NCBI RefSeq assembly: GCF_018698455.1
Contig: NZ_JABIOQ010000022.1
Location: 1 to 61,318 of the forward strand
DNA: 61,318 nucleotides
Direction: 5' to 3'
Source of the DNA: Sulfurimonas sp.
GTDB taxonomy: Bacteria; Campylobacterota; Campylobacteria; Campylobacterales; Sulfurimonadaceae
In this document: positions 27,671-36,790 of the stretch, in pieces
Position numbering within the stretch: the first letter of the stretch is position 1
Layout of the letters: every line of letters begins with the position of its first letter
Notes under the pieces: model-generated
Told to the model about the DNA's origin: nothing
What the model saw: only the letters and a program-made list of their open reading frames with translations
Databases searched by the model: none
Program-made: the position numbers and the translations under genes

Positions 27671-28486
27671 CTAGTCCATCTTCATAGACAGGTCAATCCA
27701 GTTTGCTTGGTGGATGAGTGAACCTGAGCTTATGGCGTTTACACCTGTTTTAGCATATGATTCTATTGTCTCAAGAGAGATATTTCCACTTGCTTCAAGA
27801 AGTATATGAGGATAGTTTTCATCTCTAAACGCGACTATTTTGACTATCTGCTCTGGAGTCATATTGTCACACATTACTATGTCACATTGTGCTTCAAACG
27901 CGAGTTGTGCCATCTCAAAAGTCTCAGCTTCTACTTCTATTTTAGCTGTAAAGGGAATCTTTTTTCTTGCATTTATAATGTAAGTACTTAAGTTTTCAAT
28001 GGTTTTTAAATGGGTATCTTTTATCATCAATGAGTCATCTAAACCCATTCTGTGGTTTACGGCTCCACCCGTTCTTGTAGCATATTTTTCAAACACACGA
28101 AGTAACGGGCGTGTTTTTCTTGTGTCTAAAAGCTTTACACCATAAGGCTCTATTATCTTTACATACTTACGAGTAAGAGTTGCTATGGAACTTGCATGGA
28201 GTAAGATGTCTAAAACTGTGCGTTCACATCGAAGAAGTGTATGTGAGTCTGCCTTTAGAGTAGCGAGAGTGTCACCTTTTAAAAATGTATCACCATCATT
28301 TTTAAGCCACTCTATTTCAAACTTTTCTAAGTCTGCTAGTACATTTATGTATGTAACTCCAGCGACAACACCATCACTCTTAGCGATGATCTTTGCACTC
28401 GCTGTTTTTGCAGGTTCAACCAGTGCATATAAATCTCCACGGCCAACATCTTCTCCAAGTGCCTCGAGTACAAACTTTTTTATCAT
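27671..28486 (-). CDS. nadC: Nicotinate-nucleotide pyrophosphorylase (quinolinate phosphoribosyltransferase)
   Basis: Converts quinolinate and PRPP to nicotinate mononucleotide. Seen: LGEDVGRGDLYALV, KSDGVVAGV, RTVLDILLHASSIATLTRKYV, DTRKTRPLLRVFEKYATRTGGAVNHRMGL and CDIVMCDNM. I set the start at the ATG at 28486 (MIKKFVLEALGED), which overlaps the nadA stop as ATGA; the open frame to 28522 adds residues that belong to nadA's 3' end in another frame. 271 residues, family-normal. Confidence 0.94.
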   Translation of the reverse strand: MIKKFVLEALGEDVGRGDLYALVEPAKTASAKIIAKSDGVVAGVTYINVLADLEKFEIEWLKNDGDTFLKGDTLATLKADSHTLLRCERTVLDILLHASSIATLTRKYVKIIEPYGVKLLDTRKTRPLLRVFEKYATRTGGAVNHRMGLDDSLMIKDTHLKTIENLSTYIINARKKIPFTAKIEVEAETFEMAQLAFEAQCDIVMCDNMTPEQIVKIVAFRDENYPHILLEASGNISLETIESYAKTGVNAISSGSLIHQANWIDLSMKMD

Positions 28487-29481
28487 AGTGCCAACATTCG
28501 CTCTAGTGCTATCTTCGCCCATTTCTGAGTTTTTTCATCTATAGTTATCTCGTTTATTGGCTCGCCATCATCTATGGCCTTGAGTGTCACATACACATCT
28601 TCAAGTGTTGTTTCATTCATAGTTGGACATTCTGGTTTTGTTGAGCTTAGTACATAAGTGTTTTCTTTACGTAAACGGTTTACAAGGTTAAACTCTGTTC
28701 CAACTGCCACTTTTTGATCTAGAGGAAGTTCAGCTATATACTTGATAAGTTGAGATGTAGAACCAACAAAATCACTTGCATCACAAATAGCTGGATCACA
28801 TTCAGGGTGGGTAGCTATTAAAATACCTGGGAATTTCTTTCTATAAAATGCGATGTCATCAACACTAAAGAGCTGATGCACAGAACAAAAACCATCATAA
28901 CAAAGAATGTCACACTCTGCGGGATTACCTTCTTGACCTATTATCATAGACTTAAGACCCATCTGGTTTGCTATGTTTTGACCTAAACATCTGTCTGGAA
29001 CAAAAAGAATCTTTTTACCTTCTTTGAGTGCCGCTGTTATGATAGTCTTCGCGTTTGAGCTTGTACAAACCATTCCACCCATCTCACCAACTTTTGCTTT
29101 GACATCTGCGTTTGAGTTTATATAAGTTATGGGAAGTATGTCTTCACTTTTAATGCCATTCTCATTTAAAAACTTTACAGAATCATCAAAATAAAGTGAG
29201 TCAATCATACGAGCCATCGAGCAACAAGCTATTTTAGGCATCACTACACGTTTTTCTGGGCTCAGAACTTTTACACTCTGTCCCATAAAACCAACACCAC
29301 AGAAAAGTACAAACTCAGCATCATCAGCCTTCGTTCGTATAGCTAGTTCAAGAGAATCACCTGTAATATCTCCCATTTCAAACACTTCATCGCGTTGATA
29401 AAAGTGCGCAACAACTGTTACGTCTAACTTCTTTTTTAATTCATTAATTTTTATTTTAAGTTCATTATTTGTAAATTGCAA
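28483..29481 (-). CDS. nadA: Quinolinate synthase A
   Basis: 4Fe-4S enzyme that condenses iminoaspartate and dihydroxyacetone phosphate. Motifs: VVAHFYQRDEV, YINSNADVKA, CTSSNAK (cluster Cys), FVPDRCLGQN, HPECDPAICDASDFVGSTSQ and EFNLVNRLRKE, TKPECPTMNET (cluster Cys). 332 residues. It forms the standard nadA-nadC operon. The L-aspartate oxidase nadB is not in the window. Confidence 0.96.
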   Translation of the reverse strand: MQFTNNELKIKINELKKKLDVTVVAHFYQRDEVFEMGDITGDSLELAIRTKADDAEFVLFCGVGFMGQSVKVLSPEKRVVMPKIACCSMARMIDSLYFDDSVKFLNENGIKSEDILPITYINSNADVKAKVGEMGGMVCTSSNAKTIITAALKEGKKILFVPDRCLGQNIANQMGLKSMIIGQEGNPAECDILCYDGFCSVHQLFSVDDIAFYRKKFPGILIATHPECDPAICDASDFVGSTSQLIKYIAELPLDQKVAVGTEFNLVNRLRKENTYVLSSTKPECPTMNETTLEDVYVTLKAIDDGEPINEITIDEKTQKWAKIALERMLAL

Positions 29482-29584
29482 AATATTTCCTGTATTTATA
29501 ATTATGTGATTATACCAAAAAACTTTATATGCTTATTAAGATAGAAAGTGTAAAATGTCATACAAAATTTAATTAAGGTTATTT

Positions 29585-30199
29585 ATGGATTTTTTATTTA
29601 ATACAAATGTACAGTTTTTTATTGCTGCTTATCTCGTTGGTGGTATTCCATTTGGACTACTTTTAGCAAAACAGTTTGCTGGAGTAGACATTAAAGCAAG
29701 TGGATCAGGAAGCATAGGTGCAACAAATGTTTTACGTGTAGTTAAAGAGACTAATCCTTCATTAGCAAAAAAACTAGGTATTGCTACACTAGCTCTTGAT
29801 GCACTCAAAGGTGTACTAGTTGTTGCAATTGCATATTTACTAAATATGAGTGAAGCTACTTTATGGGCCATTGCTGTTTTAGCAGTTGTTGGTCACTGTT
29901 TCTCTCCTTACTTAAACTTTGAAGGTGGAAAAGGTATAGCAACAGGTATGGGTGTTATGATGTTTTTAATACCTTTTGAAACACTTATTGGTATTGTTGT
30001 GTGGGCGGTAATGGCAAAAACTTTAAAAATATCTTCTATCTCTTCACTTACAGGTGTCGCAGCACTTGGTATTTCAAGTTTTATTATTCATCCAGAGATG
30101 CCTCATGCTCCCGTTATGTTTATAGTGTTTTTACTATTTTACAAGCACATTCCAAATATCATTCGTCTTATTAACGGTGAAGAGAAACGTGTAGTTTAA
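29585..30199 (+). CDS. plsY: Glycerol-3-phosphate acyltransferase PlsY
   Basis: Integral membrane enzyme using acyl-phosphate to acylate glycerol 3-phosphate. AAYLVGGIPFGLLLAKQFAG, SGSIGATNVLRV and FEGGKGIATGMGV are the three conserved cytoplasmic motifs. 204 residues with five hydrophobic segments. Its stop overlaps the folB start by one base, the pairing plsY-folB being common in this phylum. Confidence 0.95.
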   Translation: MDFLFNTNVQFFIAAYLVGGIPFGLLLAKQFAGVDIKASGSGSIGATNVLRVVKETNPSLAKKLGIATLALDALKGVLVVAIAYLLNMSEATLWAIAVLAVVGHCFSPYLNFEGGKGIATGMGVMMFLIPFETLIGIVVWAVMAKTLKISSISSLTGVAALGISSFIIHPEMPHAPVMFIVFLLFYKHIPNIIRLINGEEKRVV

Positions 30200-30528
30200 T
30201 GACTATTTATATAGAAGATCTAAAATTTCAAACAATTATTGGAATTTTAGACTTTGAACGTGAGACTCCACAAGATGTCATAATAAACATAGAACTCGAA
30301 TATGAATATATTGCAGAGTTTATAAACTATGCAGATGTATCTGAGCTGATTAAAAGTACTATGATTAAATCCGAATTTCTGCTCATAGAAGATGCTTTAA
30401 AAGATTTATCACTTAAACTTAAAAAAGAATTTTCTAAGATTCAAATTTTAAGCTTAAAGATAACTAAACCTTCAATTTTACCTGACTGCATTGTAAGTGT
30501 AGGCAATATCTATAAATTCAATTCTTAA
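30199..30528 (+). CDS. folB: Dihydroneopterin aldolase-like protein
   Basis: 109 residues of the tunnelling FolB fold: IYIEDLKFQTIIGILDFERETPQDVIINIELEY matches the G(I/V)xxxER start with the active-site Glu, and ITKPSILPDCIVSVGNIY matches the conserved end (K.P.......VGV). It would make 6-hydroxymethyl-dihydropterin, the substrate of FolK at 7102. The sequence is divergent, so confidence in substrate is moderate. Confidence 0.82.
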   Translation: MTIYIEDLKFQTIIGILDFERETPQDVIINIELEYEYIAEFINYADVSELIKSTMIKSEFLLIEDALKDLSLKLKKEFSKIQILSLKITKPSILPDCIVSVGNIYKFNS

Positions 30529-30590
30529 TCCAAACTTTACTTTTATTTAAAGAAAGTTGAAAAAAACTTTAAATCAACCTAAAACTGTGC

Positions 30591-30596
30591 TATAAT
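30591..30596 (+). promoter_or_regulatory. -10 element before cosR/hsrA
   Basis: Perfect TATAAT in the 98-base gap between folB and the regulator gene, 31 bases before its start codon. No good -35 is present, as is usual in Campylobacterota. A 5-bp inverted repeat GTTGA/TCAAC (30556-30560 and 30574-30578) lies just upstream and could be an operator. Confidence 0.5.
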
Positions 30597-30626
30597 TTCA
30601 CAAAATATTAACACAGGAAATAATTG

Positions 30627-31301
30627 ATGCGCATTCTTATAATTGAAGATGAAGTTACATTAAACAAAATGCTTGCTGAGGGACTAAAAGAATTTGGTTA
30701 CCAAAGTGATGTTGTTGAAACACTAAAAGATGGTGAATACTATCTTGATGTCCGTAATTACGATTTAGTTCTTATGGATTGGATGCTTCCTGATGGAAAT
30801 TCTATTGACATTATTGGAGATATTAAAACAAATACTCCAAAAACTTGTGTAGTTGTACTTTCAGCAAGAGATGACAACGAAAGTGAAATTGGAGCTCTTA
30901 GAGCTGGTGCTGATGACTACATCAGAAAACCATTTGACTTTGATGTTTTAATAGCTCGTATTGAAGCGAGACTACGTTTTGGTGGAAGTAACATCATCGA
31001 AATCGAAAACTTAATTATCAATCCTGAAGAAGAAAAAATCACTTATAAAGAGAATGACATAGAACTTAAAGGTAAACCTTTTGAAGTACTTACTCACCTT
31101 GCTCGTCACCGTGATCAAATTGTTTCTAAAGAACAACTGCTTGACGCAATCTGGGAAGAGCCAGAACTGGTTACTCCAAATGTTATTGAAGTTGCTATTA
31201 ACCAAATTAGACAAAAAATGGATAAGCCATTAGGAATCACAACTATTGAGACTGTTCGTCGCCGTGGTTATAGATTTTGTTTTCCAAAAGAAATCAACTA
31301 A
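30627..31301 (+). CDS. cosR: Response regulator of the CosR/HsrA family
   Basis: 224 residues: receiver (1-120) and OmpR-type winged helix (about 125-222). The DNA-binding half (KGKPFEVLTHLARHRDQIVS, EVAINQIRQKMDKPLGI, VETVRRRGYRFC-like) closely resembles Helicobacter HsrA (HP1043) and Campylobacter CosR, essential regulators of metabolism and oxidative stress. Those are atypical orphans; HP1043 lacks the phospho-acceptor. Here Asp51 in LVLMDWMLPDG is present, as are the acidic pair EDE and the switch Lys in YIRKPF. The frame opens with TTG at 30624, but ATG at 30627 with AGGA upstream is the better start. Confidence 0.92.
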   Translation: MRILIIEDEVTLNKMLAEGLKEFGYQSDVVETLKDGEYYLDVRNYDLVLMDWMLPDGNSIDIIGDIKTNTPKTCVVVLSARDDNESEIGALRAGADDYIRKPFDFDVLIARIEARLRFGGSNIIEIENLIINPEEEKITYKENDIELKGKPFEVLTHLARHRDQIVSKEQLLDAIWEEPELVTPNVIEVAINQIRQKMDKPLGITTIETVRRRGYRFCFPKEIN

Positions 31302-31322
31302 TAACTTTTAGTTTTAAATGAT

Positions 31323-31351
31323 ATAATCCCCATATTTCAATATGGGATTAT
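31323..31351 (+). promoter_or_regulatory. Hairpin hiding the ribosome site of the histidine kinase
   Basis: Inverted repeat ATAATCCC-C-ATA / TAT-GGGATTAT (11 pairs, one bulged C, six-base loop) ending three bases before the kinase ATG at 31355. The 3' arm contains GGGA, the only plausible Shine-Dalgarno sequence. No T-run follows, so an effect on translation is more likely than termination. Confidence 0.55.
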
Positions 31352-31354
31352 TCA

Positions 31355-32653
31355 ATGCTCTATCAACACAGTATACGTCGTAACTTTCTTATCCAGCTAA
31401 TTATTTCTTTAGCATCTCTCATATTAATCTTCTCATCAATACTTTACTTTTTTATTGAAAACTCCATTTATGATAATAAACACCATGAACTTATTCAGTA
31501 CGCTAAAAGTATCGCTAGTAGTAACCCTATTTTTAAAGATGATGAGCACTTAAATGAAGATATATTTTCTTTGAAAGTTGAAATCCTCTCCTCTGAAGAA
31601 AAGTTAGAACTTTCACAATTCCAAACAATAATAAATACCCATACATACCTAACAATTGTATATCCATATAACATTCAAAATAATACATATTTAAAAATTA
31701 CCGAAGATATCAGTAGTACTAAGTATCTACTATCCAAGATTCTTAACTATATATTTATTATTAATATAGCAGGTTTTATCCTTGTTCTAATATATGCCAT
31801 TGCATTGTCTAAGATGCTTGTTTCGCCATTAAAAACAATAAATGCCAAGTTGTCAAATATGAATGAACATTTAATGAAACCCATAGAGATAGATAAGCTT
31901 CCAAAAGAGTTTTCCGATTTAGGAATAACTATTAATCATCTCATTTCTAGAATACAAAACTTTGTGAAGTATCAAAAAGAACTTTTTATAGGAACAGCGC
32001 ATGAACTCAAAACACCATTAGCTGTGATAAAACTAAAAAATCAAGTTACACTTATTAAAAAGCGTTCTCCTGAAGAGTATATAGATACACTTAATGTCAC
32101 TAACAGAACTATTGATGAAATGAATATTATTGTTTCAAATATCCTTAATATTGGACGCCAAGAAGGTGCGCAACTTGATAAACCTACAGAAGTGGACGTT
32201 ATCCAAATTCTTAAAGCTAAAGCTGATGACTTTCATCTTTTAGCAGAGAATGAGCAAAAAAAACTTAATATAAGTTTTGAACCAAATGGCTTTATGGCAA
32301 TGATGCAAGTTACACTTCTAAATCAAATAATACAAAACTTCCTACAAAATGCCATAAAGTTTACACCAAAAGGTAAATCTATAATGCTTAGAAGCTCTCA
32401 AGATGAAGTCGGTCTTCTTATAGAAGTAATAGATGAAGGTTGTGGTGTTGATGATAGTGTCGACCTTTTTGCACCTTTTAAACGCCAAGGTAATAAACCT
32501 GGAGTGGGATTAGGTCTTTTTTTAGCAAAAAGTGCAGCAGATGCTCTTGGTGCTAAAATAAATATAAAAAATAGAGAAGATAATATTGATGGAACTGTCG
32601 CAAGTTTACAGTTAAACTCAAAGTTATCATGTATTCTTCCAAGACATAACTAA
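31355..32653 (+). CDS. Sensor histidine kinase next to cosR/hsrA
   Basis: 432 residues: transmembrane segments at about 13-33 and 126-150 enclosing a short periplasmic sensor, a HAMP-like linker, a HisKA domain with phospho-acceptor His216 in GTAHELKTPLAV, and an ATPase domain with N box QNFLQNAIKF and G boxes DEGCGV and GVGLGLFLAK. It follows the response regulator by 53 bases in the same direction. In Helicobacter and Campylobacter the homologous regulators have no dedicated kinase, so this may be a cognate partner; pairing is inferred from position. Confidence 0.88.
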   Translation: MLYQHSIRRNFLIQLIISLASLILIFSSILYFFIENSIYDNKHHELIQYAKSIASSNPIFKDDEHLNEDIFSLKVEILSSEEKLELSQFQTIINTHTYLTIVYPYNIQNNTYLKITEDISSTKYLLSKILNYIFIINIAGFILVLIYAIALSKMLVSPLKTINAKLSNMNEHLMKPIEIDKLPKEFSDLGITINHLISRIQNFVKYQKELFIGTAHELKTPLAVIKLKNQVTLIKKRSPEEYIDTLNVTNRTIDEMNIIVSNILNIGRQEGAQLDKPTEVDVIQILKAKADDFHLLAENEQKKLNISFEPNGFMAMMQVTLLNQIIQNFLQNAIKFTPKGKSIMLRSSQDEVGLLIEVIDEGCGVDDSVDLFAPFKRQGNKPGVGLGLFLAKSAADALGAKINIKNREDNIDGTVASLQLNSKLSCILPRHN

Positions 32654-32738
32654 TAGTTTGATAATTTAAAAAGCAATAAAGCTTTATTTTGCTATAAATC
32701 AACTACAAAATAATAACTATAAAATGTAAGGTTTTTTA

Positions 32739-32993
32739 ATGGCTCTAATTATAAATGATGAATGTATAGCATGTGATGCTTGTCGCGAAGAATGTCCAAC
32801 AATAGCAATTGATGAGGGTGACCCAATTTACTATATTGACCCAGATAGATGTACTGAGTGTGTAGGTATCTATGATGAACCTGCATGTATTTCAGTTTGT
32901 CCTGTTGACTGTATAGTTCCTGATAAAGATAATGTAGAATCAATAGCGGAACTACAGTTTAAAGCTAAACATCTAGAGATGGAAGAGCAATAA
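32739..32993 (+). CDS. 2[4Fe-4S] ferredoxin, YfhL type
   Basis: 84 residues with CIACDACREECPT for one cluster and CTECVGIYDEPACISVCPVDC for the other; the longer spacing in the second motif and the C-terminal helix are typical of the Alvin/YfhL group. Acts as a cytoplasmic electron carrier. It stands alone between the kinase and ppx genes, three bases before the latter. Confidence 0.92.
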   Translation: MALIINDECIACDACREECPTIAIDEGDPIYYIDPDRCTECVGIYDEPACISVCPVDCIVPDKDNVESIAELQFKAKHLEMEEQ

Positions 32994-32996
32994 ACT

Positions 32997-34466
32997 TTGG
33001 CTAAGAGAGTCGCTATAATAGACATAGGTTCTAATTCTATTAGAATGGTTGTTTACGAAAGAACTTCTCGCTTTGCGTTTCATCTTCTTCATGAAGAAAA
33101 AAGTAAAGTGAGGCTCTCTGAAAATGCTTACCGTTACGATGGTAATCTTCAAGATATACCAATGCAAAGAACATTCGATGCTCTTGCAAACTTCCTCCAG
33201 ATAAGTGAATCCTTCAAAGTCCGAAAACTCTTATGTGTAGCTACTTCTGCCCTGCGAGATGCACCAAATCAAAAAGTATTTCTTACAAGAATAAAAGAAA
33301 AACTCAAACTCGACATTAAAGTAATTAATGGAGAGCAAGAAGCTTACTATGGAGCTATTGCTTGTGCGAACTTACTTCCAAAACAAAAAAATGCTCTTAG
33401 TATTGATATTGGTGGCGGATCCACAGAATTCAGTGTTATTGATGAAGATAATGTTTCAGAGACCATCTCCTTAAAACTTGGTACAGTACGCTTAAAAGAA
33501 CTCTATTTTGATAGTAACGATATAAACGGTGCAGTAGTATATATAGACAATGAGTTGGATAAACTACAAAATAAACAACTTGATACACTCATAGGCATTG
33601 GTGGAACTTTTAGAGCTGTTTCAAATGCCATACTAAAACGCGATGAGTATCCTTTAAATAAAATACATGCATATGAATACAGTGCTGGTAAACTACAGAA
33701 GTATATAGATAAACTTCTTTGTGCTTCTAATGAAGCATTAGAAAATTTAGGTATAAAAGAAAATAGATATGATGTTATAAAACCAGGTGTATTAATCATT
33801 CAAAGAGTGCTAAATAAACTTAAGATGTCTAAAATCATTACAAGTGGGGTTGGAGTACGTGAAGGAGTGTATCTTAGTGACTTACTAAGAAACTCTAAGC
33901 ATAAGTTTCCTCATAACTATAATACCTCAGTTAAATGTCTTCTTGACTCGTATGTAGATGACACTCACTTCTCAACTCAGTTAAACTCACTTTGTAAAAA
34001 ACTTTTTGATTTAACAAGTGAGCATTTTAACATTGAGAATAAATATAGATACGAATTAGCAATTGCAGCAAAACTGTACCCTATAGGAAGTAGTGTTCAT
34101 TACTATTCTCAAAACAAGCATACGTACTATCTTATACAAAATGCATTAGAATATGGGTTTTCTCATCAGACCACAACACTTATAGCGACACTAACTAAGT
34201 ATGCAAAGAATAGACTTCCAGCTTATTCTCACTTAGAAAAATATGCTGAGCTACTTCCAGAAATAAATGTAACTAATTATCTGAGTTATATACTCTCTCT
34301 TAGTATTACACTGCTAAGTCACAGACCACGAAATATAGATTTTGAGTTGTCTTTTGAAGAAGGTATTTTATCTGTAGAATCTAAAAATAACTTATATATA
34401 GCAAAGTATGCTACAGGTAAGTTAGAGTGTAACAACAAAGAGTTTAGAGTAAACTTTAACTCTTAG
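32997..34466 (+). CDS. ppx: Exopolyphosphatase / pppGpp phosphatase family (Ppx/GppA)
   Basis: 489 residues of the ASKHA fold with phosphate loops IDIGSNSIRMVVYE at the N-terminus and SIDIGGGSTEFSV near residues 138-150, followed by a C-terminal helical HD-like part. Hydrolyses polyphosphate and/or the 5' phosphate of pppGpp. Start is TTG at 32997, four bases after the ferredoxin stop with GGAAGAG upstream; no ATG gives the conserved N-terminal motif. Its stop overlaps the convergent bamA stop by four bases. Confidence 0.9.
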   Translation: MAKRVAIIDIGSNSIRMVVYERTSRFAFHLLHEEKSKVRLSENAYRYDGNLQDIPMQRTFDALANFLQISESFKVRKLLCVATSALRDAPNQKVFLTRIKEKLKLDIKVINGEQEAYYGAIACANLLPKQKNALSIDIGGGSTEFSVIDEDNVSETISLKLGTVRLKELYFDSNDINGAVVYIDNELDKLQNKQLDTLIGIGGTFRAVSNAILKRDEYPLNKIHAYEYSAGKLQKYIDKLLCASNEALENLGIKENRYDVIKPGVLIIQRVLNKLKMSKIITSGVGVREGVYLSDLLRNSKHKFPHNYNTSVKCLLDSYVDDTHFSTQLNSLCKKLFDLTSEHFNIENKYRYELAIAAKLYPIGSSVHYYSQNKHTYYLIQNALEYGFSHQTTTLIATLTKYAKNRLPAYSHLEKYAELLPEINVTNYLSYILSLSITLLSHRPRNIDFELSFEEGILSVESKNNLYIAKYATGKLECNNKEFRVNFNS

Positions 34467-36700
34467 AACCTCTGTCCCATAGTAAACTCAAAACTTGATA
34501 CTCTATCACCCTCTTCTGTAAAAAGAGGATTTGCAAACATTAGCTGTATTGGTCCAACAGGCGAAAACCATTCTAGTCCAGCACCATAACCACCACGAGA
34601 TATTTCAGAAATTGATTCATCTCCTATCATTCCCCAATCTATATAAGTAACTATACGCATCTTTGCTTTAGGAATAAGAGGAAGACTAAGTTCAAGTGAG
34701 TTAGAAAATGTTTTTTCACCACCAAGACGTCTTACAACTCCTGCACCATCTATACTTGTAGGAGCTAGTGAGTAAGACTCATATCCTCTAACGCTACCTA
34801 TTCCACCCATGTAAAACTTCTCAGCAAGAGGAATAAACCCATTATCAATCACTACATTTAAACGTGCTTTATATCTAAAAATAGCATCAAATCCTATCCA
34901 CTCTTCTAAACCTGTATATTTACCATAATTAGTTCTTGACTTAAGAAAATTACCATTCCCGCCAAGACCACTTTTCTCGAAACTCTGAGAAAGGTCAAAA
35001 CCTTCACGGGCAAGATAAAAGTCATCCGTATTGTCCCATTTAACATTCAGACTAACTGTACTCTTTGAATAATCTTCAAAATAAAACGCATCGAAGTTTG
35101 CTAAATCAACCCCACTCTCAAATTCATAAGAATTACTTGAAAAACCATAACCAACATAACCACTTACATAGCGAGAGAAACGATGTCCTGTTCCGACACT
35201 TACTCCATCACTAAAGACAGAGTAATCATTATAATCATAAGCTGAGTGAAAAATCGAGAAGTTACCACTAAAGTCACTATCATTTAGTCTGTTATTTGAG
35301 ATGTTAAATGAATAATTCTGAGTTGTTTCTGATTTTTCAGCTTTAAGACCAACATTTATTCCACTTCCCCAGATATTTCTATCATTTACTCCTATACTAA
35401 GGAGTAGTCCACCATAACTTCCATATCCACCACCAAGCTGAATGTTTCCAGTTGATGCTTCTTTGAGTTTTACAACAAGATCCATACTTTCATTGTCAAT
35501 ACGTTTTTCTTCTATAGTTGTACCATCAAAAAATCCTAAACGCCCTAATGCAGCACGGGAATCTTTTAAGTCAGTTAAAGAGTACATATCACCCGGCCCT
35601 AGATAAAGCTCTCGTCTAATGATTCTATCAAGTGTTCTAGTATTACCAGATATAACAACATTTCTAATTTTAACTTTGTCACCTGGATTGATCTTAAACA
35701 CAACCTCTACGGTATGGTCTTCTTTATTCTTTTTGAGGTCTGGTACAACTTGTGCAAATGCATAACTCAAATCTGCAATGGCAGTTTTAATATTTTCTGC
35801 ATCTCCACGAAACTTTTTAATATCAAACACTTCACCTTTTTCTAAAGTAACAAATTCTTTAAGCTCGGACTCTTCCATGACTTCTTTACTCTGAAAGAGA
35901 GAAACTTTACTAATAGTATATGGTTGACCTTCAGACACCTGATAACTCATATCTGCTGTATAGTGATTAAAGTTTACTCTTACAAATGGTTCATTTACAA
36001 CAGCATCTAAATACCCATACTGCATGTATAAATCTTTAATTCTTAGGTTGTCATATGGGAGATCTCTCAAACTCATTTTTCCATCATTTTGTCCCCAAAA
36101 CCAACCTACATAGTCCTCTTCTTTATTTGCAATAACAGAATCAAAGTCATCACTATCTAAGCCCTTAACACCATTGTATGTTAGCTTACTAATAACAATT
36201 TCTTCACCTTCACTCACAACAAAAGTAACTTTAATACTTCCATTTTCAAGGTATTCTTTTTGAATCTCTACCACACTATCTATTTTTCCCTCTTGAGATA
36301 TCGCTTCAATAATTCTTTTTTTAGCAGCTTCTAACTTAGTTTCATCGTATAAAGAACCTTTTTTAATTTGAACAATAGCAGATTGTTCATCTTCATCTTC
36401 ATCTTCTTTCCATCCAGATAGTACAACTTTAGAGATAATTGCCTTTTCTTTAAAGTAAAATGTCAATTCACCATCTTCAAGTTCTGTCCAAATGTCATTA
36501 AAGTAACCCTGTTCAAAGTACTTTTTTATGGCAGTATCAACATCTTCAACCTCTATGTCATCACCAGTCTCAAAGGTAAGCATTCTAAGTGCAACATTCT
36601 CTGAGAGATGCACTAAACCGTCGTATTTAATTGTTTTAATCAGCTGTCCATATATATTAGTCGCAAATATAAATAAAAAAAGAGGTAAAAAGAGTTTCAT
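34463..36700 (-). CDS. bamA: Outer membrane assembly factor BamA
   Basis: Core of the beta-barrel insertion machine. Signal peptide (about 1-19), POTRA repeats over about 20-410 with an unusually acidic insert (EDEDEDEQ near 95-102) in the second, then a C-terminal barrel. The barrel holds VRGYESYSLAP (the VRGF/Y motif of lid loop 6) and ends in the OMP signature FTMGQRF. 745 residues. The frame opens at TTG 36703, but ATG 36700 has GGAA at proper distance. Confidence 0.94.
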   Translation of the reverse strand: MKLFLPLFLFIFATNIYGQLIKTIKYDGLVHLSENVALRMLTFETGDDIEVEDVDTAIKKYFEQGYFNDIWTELEDGELTFYFKEKAIISKVVLSGWKEDEDEDEQSAIVQIKKGSLYDETKLEAAKKRIIEAISQEGKIDSVVEIQKEYLENGSIKVTFVVSEGEEIVISKLTYNGVKGLDSDDFDSVIANKEEDYVGWFWGQNDGKMSLRDLPYDNLRIKDLYMQYGYLDAVVNEPFVRVNFNHYTADMSYQVSEGQPYTISKVSLFQSKEVMEESELKEFVTLEKGEVFDIKKFRGDAENIKTAIADLSYAFAQVVPDLKKNKEDHTVEVVFKINPGDKVKIRNVVISGNTRTLDRIIRRELYLGPGDMYSLTDLKDSRAALGRLGFFDGTTIEEKRIDNESMDLVVKLKEASTGNIQLGGGYGSYGGLLLSIGVNDRNIWGSGINVGLKAEKSETTQNYSFNISNNRLNDSDFSGNFSIFHSAYDYNDYSVFSDGVSVGTGHRFSRYVSGYVGYGFSSNSYEFESGVDLANFDAFYFEDYSKSTVSLNVKWDNTDDFYLAREGFDLSQSFEKSGLGGNGNFLKSRTNYGKYTGLEEWIGFDAIFRYKARLNVVIDNGFIPLAEKFYMGGIGSVRGYESYSLAPTSIDGAGVVRRLGGEKTFSNSLELSLPLIPKAKMRIVTYIDWGMIGDESISEISRGGYGAGLEWFSPVGPIQLMFANPLFTEEGDRVSSFEFTMGQRF

Positions 36701-36790
36701 CAAGATTCCGTATCATAAAATTAGTAGTGATTCTACCCATTATGTGGTTAATAATAAGTAAAAAGAGAAAATAAATGCTAAAATATTGGT

